Of a stretch of DNA of 64,000 nucleotides, positions 61,411-64,000 are shown piece after piece. The stretch comes from an uncultured Bacteroidales bacterium (GTDB lineage Bacteria > Bacteroidota > Bacteroidia > Bacteroidales > JAUNSR01). Within the stretch, counting starts at the first letter, position 1; each line of letters begins with the position of its first letter. The notes beneath the pieces were generated by a model. That model was not told the origin of the DNA. It saw only the letters and a list, made by a program, of their open reading frames with translations, and did not search any database. The position numbers and the translations under genes were made by a program. The stretch spans positions 1 through 64,000 of the forward strand of contig CAMTOJ010000006.1 of the NCBI GenBank assembly GCA_947074145.1, read 5' to 3'.

Positions 61411-63276
61411 ATGGAAGAAAATACTATTTCAAAAAACGATATTGATAATTACGGATCAGATACGATTAAAACTCTTGATTGGAAAGAGCATATCAGACGC
61501 CGTCCCGGAATGTATATAGGGAAATTAGGCGACGGTACATTGTCGGAAGACGGAATATATGTATTGTTGAAAGAGGTTCTTGATAATGCTATAGATGAAT
61601 ATATGATGGGATTTGGTCGCCAGATCGAAGTCAATATAGAATCCGGAGTAGTGAGCGTAAGAGACTTTGGTAGAGGTATTCCTTTGGATAAAGTCAATGA
61701 CGTAGTTTCGAAGATGAATACGGGCGCAAAGTATGATTCTAAAGCTTTCAAAAAATCGGTAGGACTTAATGGAGTAGGTATCAAAGCTGTTAATGCTTTA
61801 TCAACAGATTTCTACATATGTTCATATCGCGATGGAAAATGTAAAGAGAGTGAGTTTTGTTGTGGTGAGATAACAAAAGATTCTCCAATTAAGCCAACAA
61901 ATGAAGATAATGGTACTTATGTAAGATTTACTCCTGATAATACTATATTCAGAGATTATAAATATAGAGATGAGTTTGTTGAAACTCTTCTGAAAAACTA
62001 TACCTTTCTTAATTCAGGCCTTTCAATTTATTATAACGGACGCAAATTTTACTCAAAGAATGGTCTACAGGATCTACTTGTAGAGAATATGACTGTAGAT
62101 CCTCTATATCCTATCATTCATTTAAAGGGAGAGGACATAGAGATAGTGATGACTCATAGTAATCAATACGGAGAGGAATATTATTCTTTTGTTAATGGTC
62201 AGCATACTACCCAGGGAGGTACACATTTGACTGCTTTCAGAGAGCATGTGTCCAGAACAATAAAAGAATATTATAATAAGAATTTTGAATTCTCTGATAT
62301 TCGTAATGGAATAATAGGTGCAGTAAGTATAAAGGTTGAGGAGCCCGTATTCGAATCACAGACCAAGACAAAACTTGGTTCAAAGGACATGTCGCCTGAT
62401 GGAGGAATCAGTGTTAATAAATTTATTGGAGATTTTTTAAAAAAGGAGCTTGATAATTATCTTCATAAGCATAATGAAACATCTGAAATACTTTTAAAGA
62501 AAATTCTTGATTCGGAAAAAGAGCGAAAAGCAATTGCGGGTGTGACAAAACTTGCAAGGGAAAGAGCAAAAAAATCGAATCTTCATAATAAGAAACTAAG
62601 AGATTGCAGAGTACATCTTAATGATACTAAAGGGGAAAAAAGAGAAGACTCAAGTATATTTATTACCGAGGGTGATTCTGCATCAGGATCAATCACGAAA
62701 AGTAGAAATGTAGAGACTCAGGCAGTATTCTCTTTAAGGGGAAAACCGCTTAACACCTTTGGTCTGACTCGAAAGGTAGTTTATGAAAATGAGGAATTCA
62801 ATCTTTTGCAAGCTGCCTTAAATATTGAAGACAGTATAGAAAATCTGAGATACAATAAAGTGATAATAGCGACTGATGCCGATGTCGACGGTATGCATAT
62901 TCGATTATTGTTGATCACTTTCTTTTTGCAATTTTTTCCTGATTTGATTAAGAAAGGTCATGTATATATTCTTCAGACACCTCTATTTCGAATAAAAAGT
63001 AAGAAAGAGAATTTTTATTGTTATAGTGAAGAGGAGCGTCTTTTAGCTATGAAAAAAGCGGGAGCAAATCCGGAGATTACCCGATTTAAAGGACTTGGAG
63101 AGATCTCTCCTAATGAGTTCAAGGATTTTATCGGAGAAAATATTCGTCTTGATCCTGTATCCTTAAGAAAAGATGATCTTGTAAAGGAATTGCTTGAATT
63201 CTATATGGGTAAGAATACAATGGAAAGACAAAATTTCATTATTAATAATCTTGTTGTAGAAGAAGATGTCGAGTAA
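61411..63276 (+). CDS. parE: DNA topoisomerase IV subunit B
   Basis: ParE is the ATPase subunit of topoisomerase IV, which decatenates chromosomes with ParC. The 621-residue protein has the GHKL ATP site ([39 protein letters not shown]), the QGGTHLTAF transducer motif and the TOPRIM motif ([14 protein letters not shown]... [11 protein letters not shown]). Length fits ParE; gyrase B of Bacteroidetes is longer and starts differently. A subunit-A gene (parC) is not in the window. It overlaps coaD by 11 bases, so the genes are translationally coupled. Confidence 0.93.
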   Translation: MEENTISKNDIDNYGSDTIKTLDWKEHIRRRPGMYIGKLGDGTLSEDGIYVLLKEVLDNAIDEYMMGFGRQIEVNIESGVVSVRDFGRGIPLDKVNDVVSKMNTGAKYDSKAFKKSVGLNGVGIKAVNALSTDFYICSYRDGKCKESEFCCGEITKDSPIKPTNEDNGTYVRFTPDNTIFRDYKYRDEFVETLLKNYTFLNSGLSIYYNGRKFYSKNGLQDLLVENMTVDPLYPIIHLKGEDIEIVMTHSNQYGEEYYSFVNGQHTTQGGTHLTAFREHVSRTIKEYYNKNFEFSDIRNGIIGAVSIKVEEPVFESQTKTKLGSKDMSPDGGISVNKFIGDFLKKELDNYLHKHNETSEILLKKILDSEKERKAIAGVTKLARERAKKSNLHNKKLRDCRVHLNDTKGEKREDSSIFITEGDSASGSITKSRNVETQAVFSLRGKPLNTFGLTRKVVYENEEFNLLQAALNIEDSIENLRYNKVIIATDADVDGMHIRLLLITFFLQFFPDLIKKGHVYILQTPLFRIKSKKENFYCYSEEERLLAMKKAGANPEITRFKGLGEISPNEFKDFIGENIRLDPVSLRKDDLVKELLEFYMGKNTMERQNFIINNLVVEEDVE

Positions 63277-63901
63277 AATAATAAATAAAAGGACTCATAT
63301 AGAAACTCCCATTCTTGATACGGAAGTCGATATTCTTGATCTTATAGAAAAAGATGCCCAATCGAAACCGGAAAATATAAAAAGATCAAAACCTGAGAAA
63401 AAAAGTTTGCTTAAGGATGAAATTCAAAAAATAGCAATTTTTCCGGGTACCTTTGATCCGTTTACATTGGGACATCAGTCTGTTGTGGACAGAGGACTGG
63501 CTCTTTTTGATAAAATAATCATAGCTATTGGTATTAATGAATCAAAAAGGGGCTACTTTTCTATTGAACAACGTATAAAAATGATTAAATCTTTATTCTT
63601 GAACAACCCCAAGATAGAGGTGGATTCTTATAATATTTTGACAGTCGATTATGCTACCAAAGTGGGAGCAGGTTATATCTTGAGGGGGATTAGATCGGTC
63701 AATGATTTCGAATATGAAAAAACCATTGCCGATGTTAACAGAGAGCTTTCAGGAGTCGAAACAATAATATTCTTTACTGAACCTAAATACACTCATATTA
63801 GTTCTACTATTGTAAGAGAGTTGATTCGCTATAAAAAGGATGTTTCAGGATTTGTTCCGAGTGAAATGAACTTAGATAGCTATGTGAGAAATAATTATTA
63901 A
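63266..63901 (+). CDS. coaD: pantetheine-phosphate adenylyltransferase with N-terminal extension
   Basis: CoaD transfers AMP to 4'-phosphopantetheine, the fourth step of coenzyme A synthesis. The catalytic domain starts at about residue 55: [23 protein letters not shown] with the T/HxGH nucleotide motif, then [16 protein letters not shown] and [19 protein letters not shown]. It is preceded by about 54 charged residues ([35 protein letters not shown] in part) that normal CoaD (about 155-165 residues) lacks. No in-frame ATG lies between, although a TTG at about residue 48 could start a short form. It overlaps the parE stop by 11 bases, which favours the long start. Confidence 0.93.
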   Translation: MSSKIINKRTHIETPILDTEVDILDLIEKDAQSKPENIKRSKPEKKSLLKDEIQKIAIFPGTFDPFTLGHQSVVDRGLALFDKIIIAIGINESKRGYFSIEQRIKMIKSLFLNNPKIEVDSYNILTVDYATKVGAGYILRGIRSVNDFEYEKTIADVNRELSGVETIIFFTEPKYTHISSTIVRELIRYKKDVSGFVPSEMNLDSYVRNNY

Positions 63902-63914
63902 TATAGAAACTAAT

Positions 63915-64000
63915 ATGAAGAATCTTTCCATTTTCATATTTGTGGCAATTTTGAGTATTTCAAACTTATTTGCTTCAAATATTTTTTTAGATGATGACCA
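63915..64000 (+). CDS. start of a secreted protein, cut by the window edge
   Basis: The frame starts at the ATG at 63915, 13 bases after the coaD stop. It reads MKNLSIFIFVAILSISNLFAS, a good signal peptide, then NIFLDDD before the window ends. In several Bacteroidales an S41 C-terminal processing protease follows coaD, so this may be that gene, but too little is visible to decide. Confidence 0.6.
   Translation, partial: MKNLSIFIFVAILSISNLFASNIFLDDD

Overview
The window looks like the chromosome of a low-GC member of the Bacteroidetes, most likely order Bacteroidales. The evidence is the Bacteroidetes-type promoter signature (a -7 element TAnnTTTG with TTG or TTTG about 19-20 bases upstream, seen before several genes), tRNA genes without an encoded CCA end, and lineage-typical proteins: a DUF4369/thioredoxin-like lipoprotein, a carboxypeptidase-regulatory-like TonB receptor, a PadR/PspC pair, the glycine-lipid genes glsA/glsB, and TPR histidine kinases. 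No transposase, phage gene or CRISPR array was seen.

Layout. 1-300: tRNA-Val (cut by the window edge), an identical second tRNA-Val, tRNA-Leu and a terminator. 750-3593: an rluB-type pseudouridine synthase with a long repetitive N-terminus, then asnS. 4168-8209: an FAD oxidoreductase, a thioredoxin-fold lipoprotein, greA and a HIT protein. 8357-14307 (minus): PspC protein, PadR regulator and two tandem TPR histidine kinases. 14658-21186 (plus): the leucine operon leuA-leuC-leuD-second synthase-leuB, preceded by what reads as a complete transcription attenuator with an Ile/Leu-rich leader peptide. 21354-24316 (minus): TonB receptor and a His-rich membrane peptide. 24540-25988: pepD. 26102-32070 (minus): a large secreted protein, a 64-residue peptide and a sensor kinase with a periplasmic binding-protein-like domain. 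32591-38554: gltB-gltD. 39165-40997: glsA-glsB. 41082-47464: DUF3109 protein, gpmA, DUF2264 protein, lipocalin and ruvB. 47636-57153: glycosyltransferases, a flippase, a DUF389 protein and two rhomboids. 57179-64000: EEP-family hydrolase, M3 peptidase, PAP2 phosphatase, parE, coaD and the start of a further secreted protein.

How the parts work together. The leu operon carries two synthase paralogues. The leader peptide has five Ile and three Leu codons among 18, which suggests that both amino acids are sensed and that the second synthase may feed isoleucine synthesis through citramalate. gltBD supplies glutamate for the transaminations. The glycosyltransferases and flippase suggest part of a surface-polysaccharide locus; two of the glycosyltransferases are inverted paralogues sharing a 73-base identical block, a likely gene-conversion tract.

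Most notable non-coding observations: the leu attenuator; a promoter plus short terminator upstream of greA, resembling the E. coli GraL arrangement; a PadR-like operator in the padR promoter; a triple 22-bp palindromic repeat enclosed by a 12-bp inverted repeat; a long AT-only hairpin near 32.2 kb; and two orphan terminators that may mark unannotated small RNAs. All functional statements rest on reading the sequence and recalled family knowledge; no database search was run.
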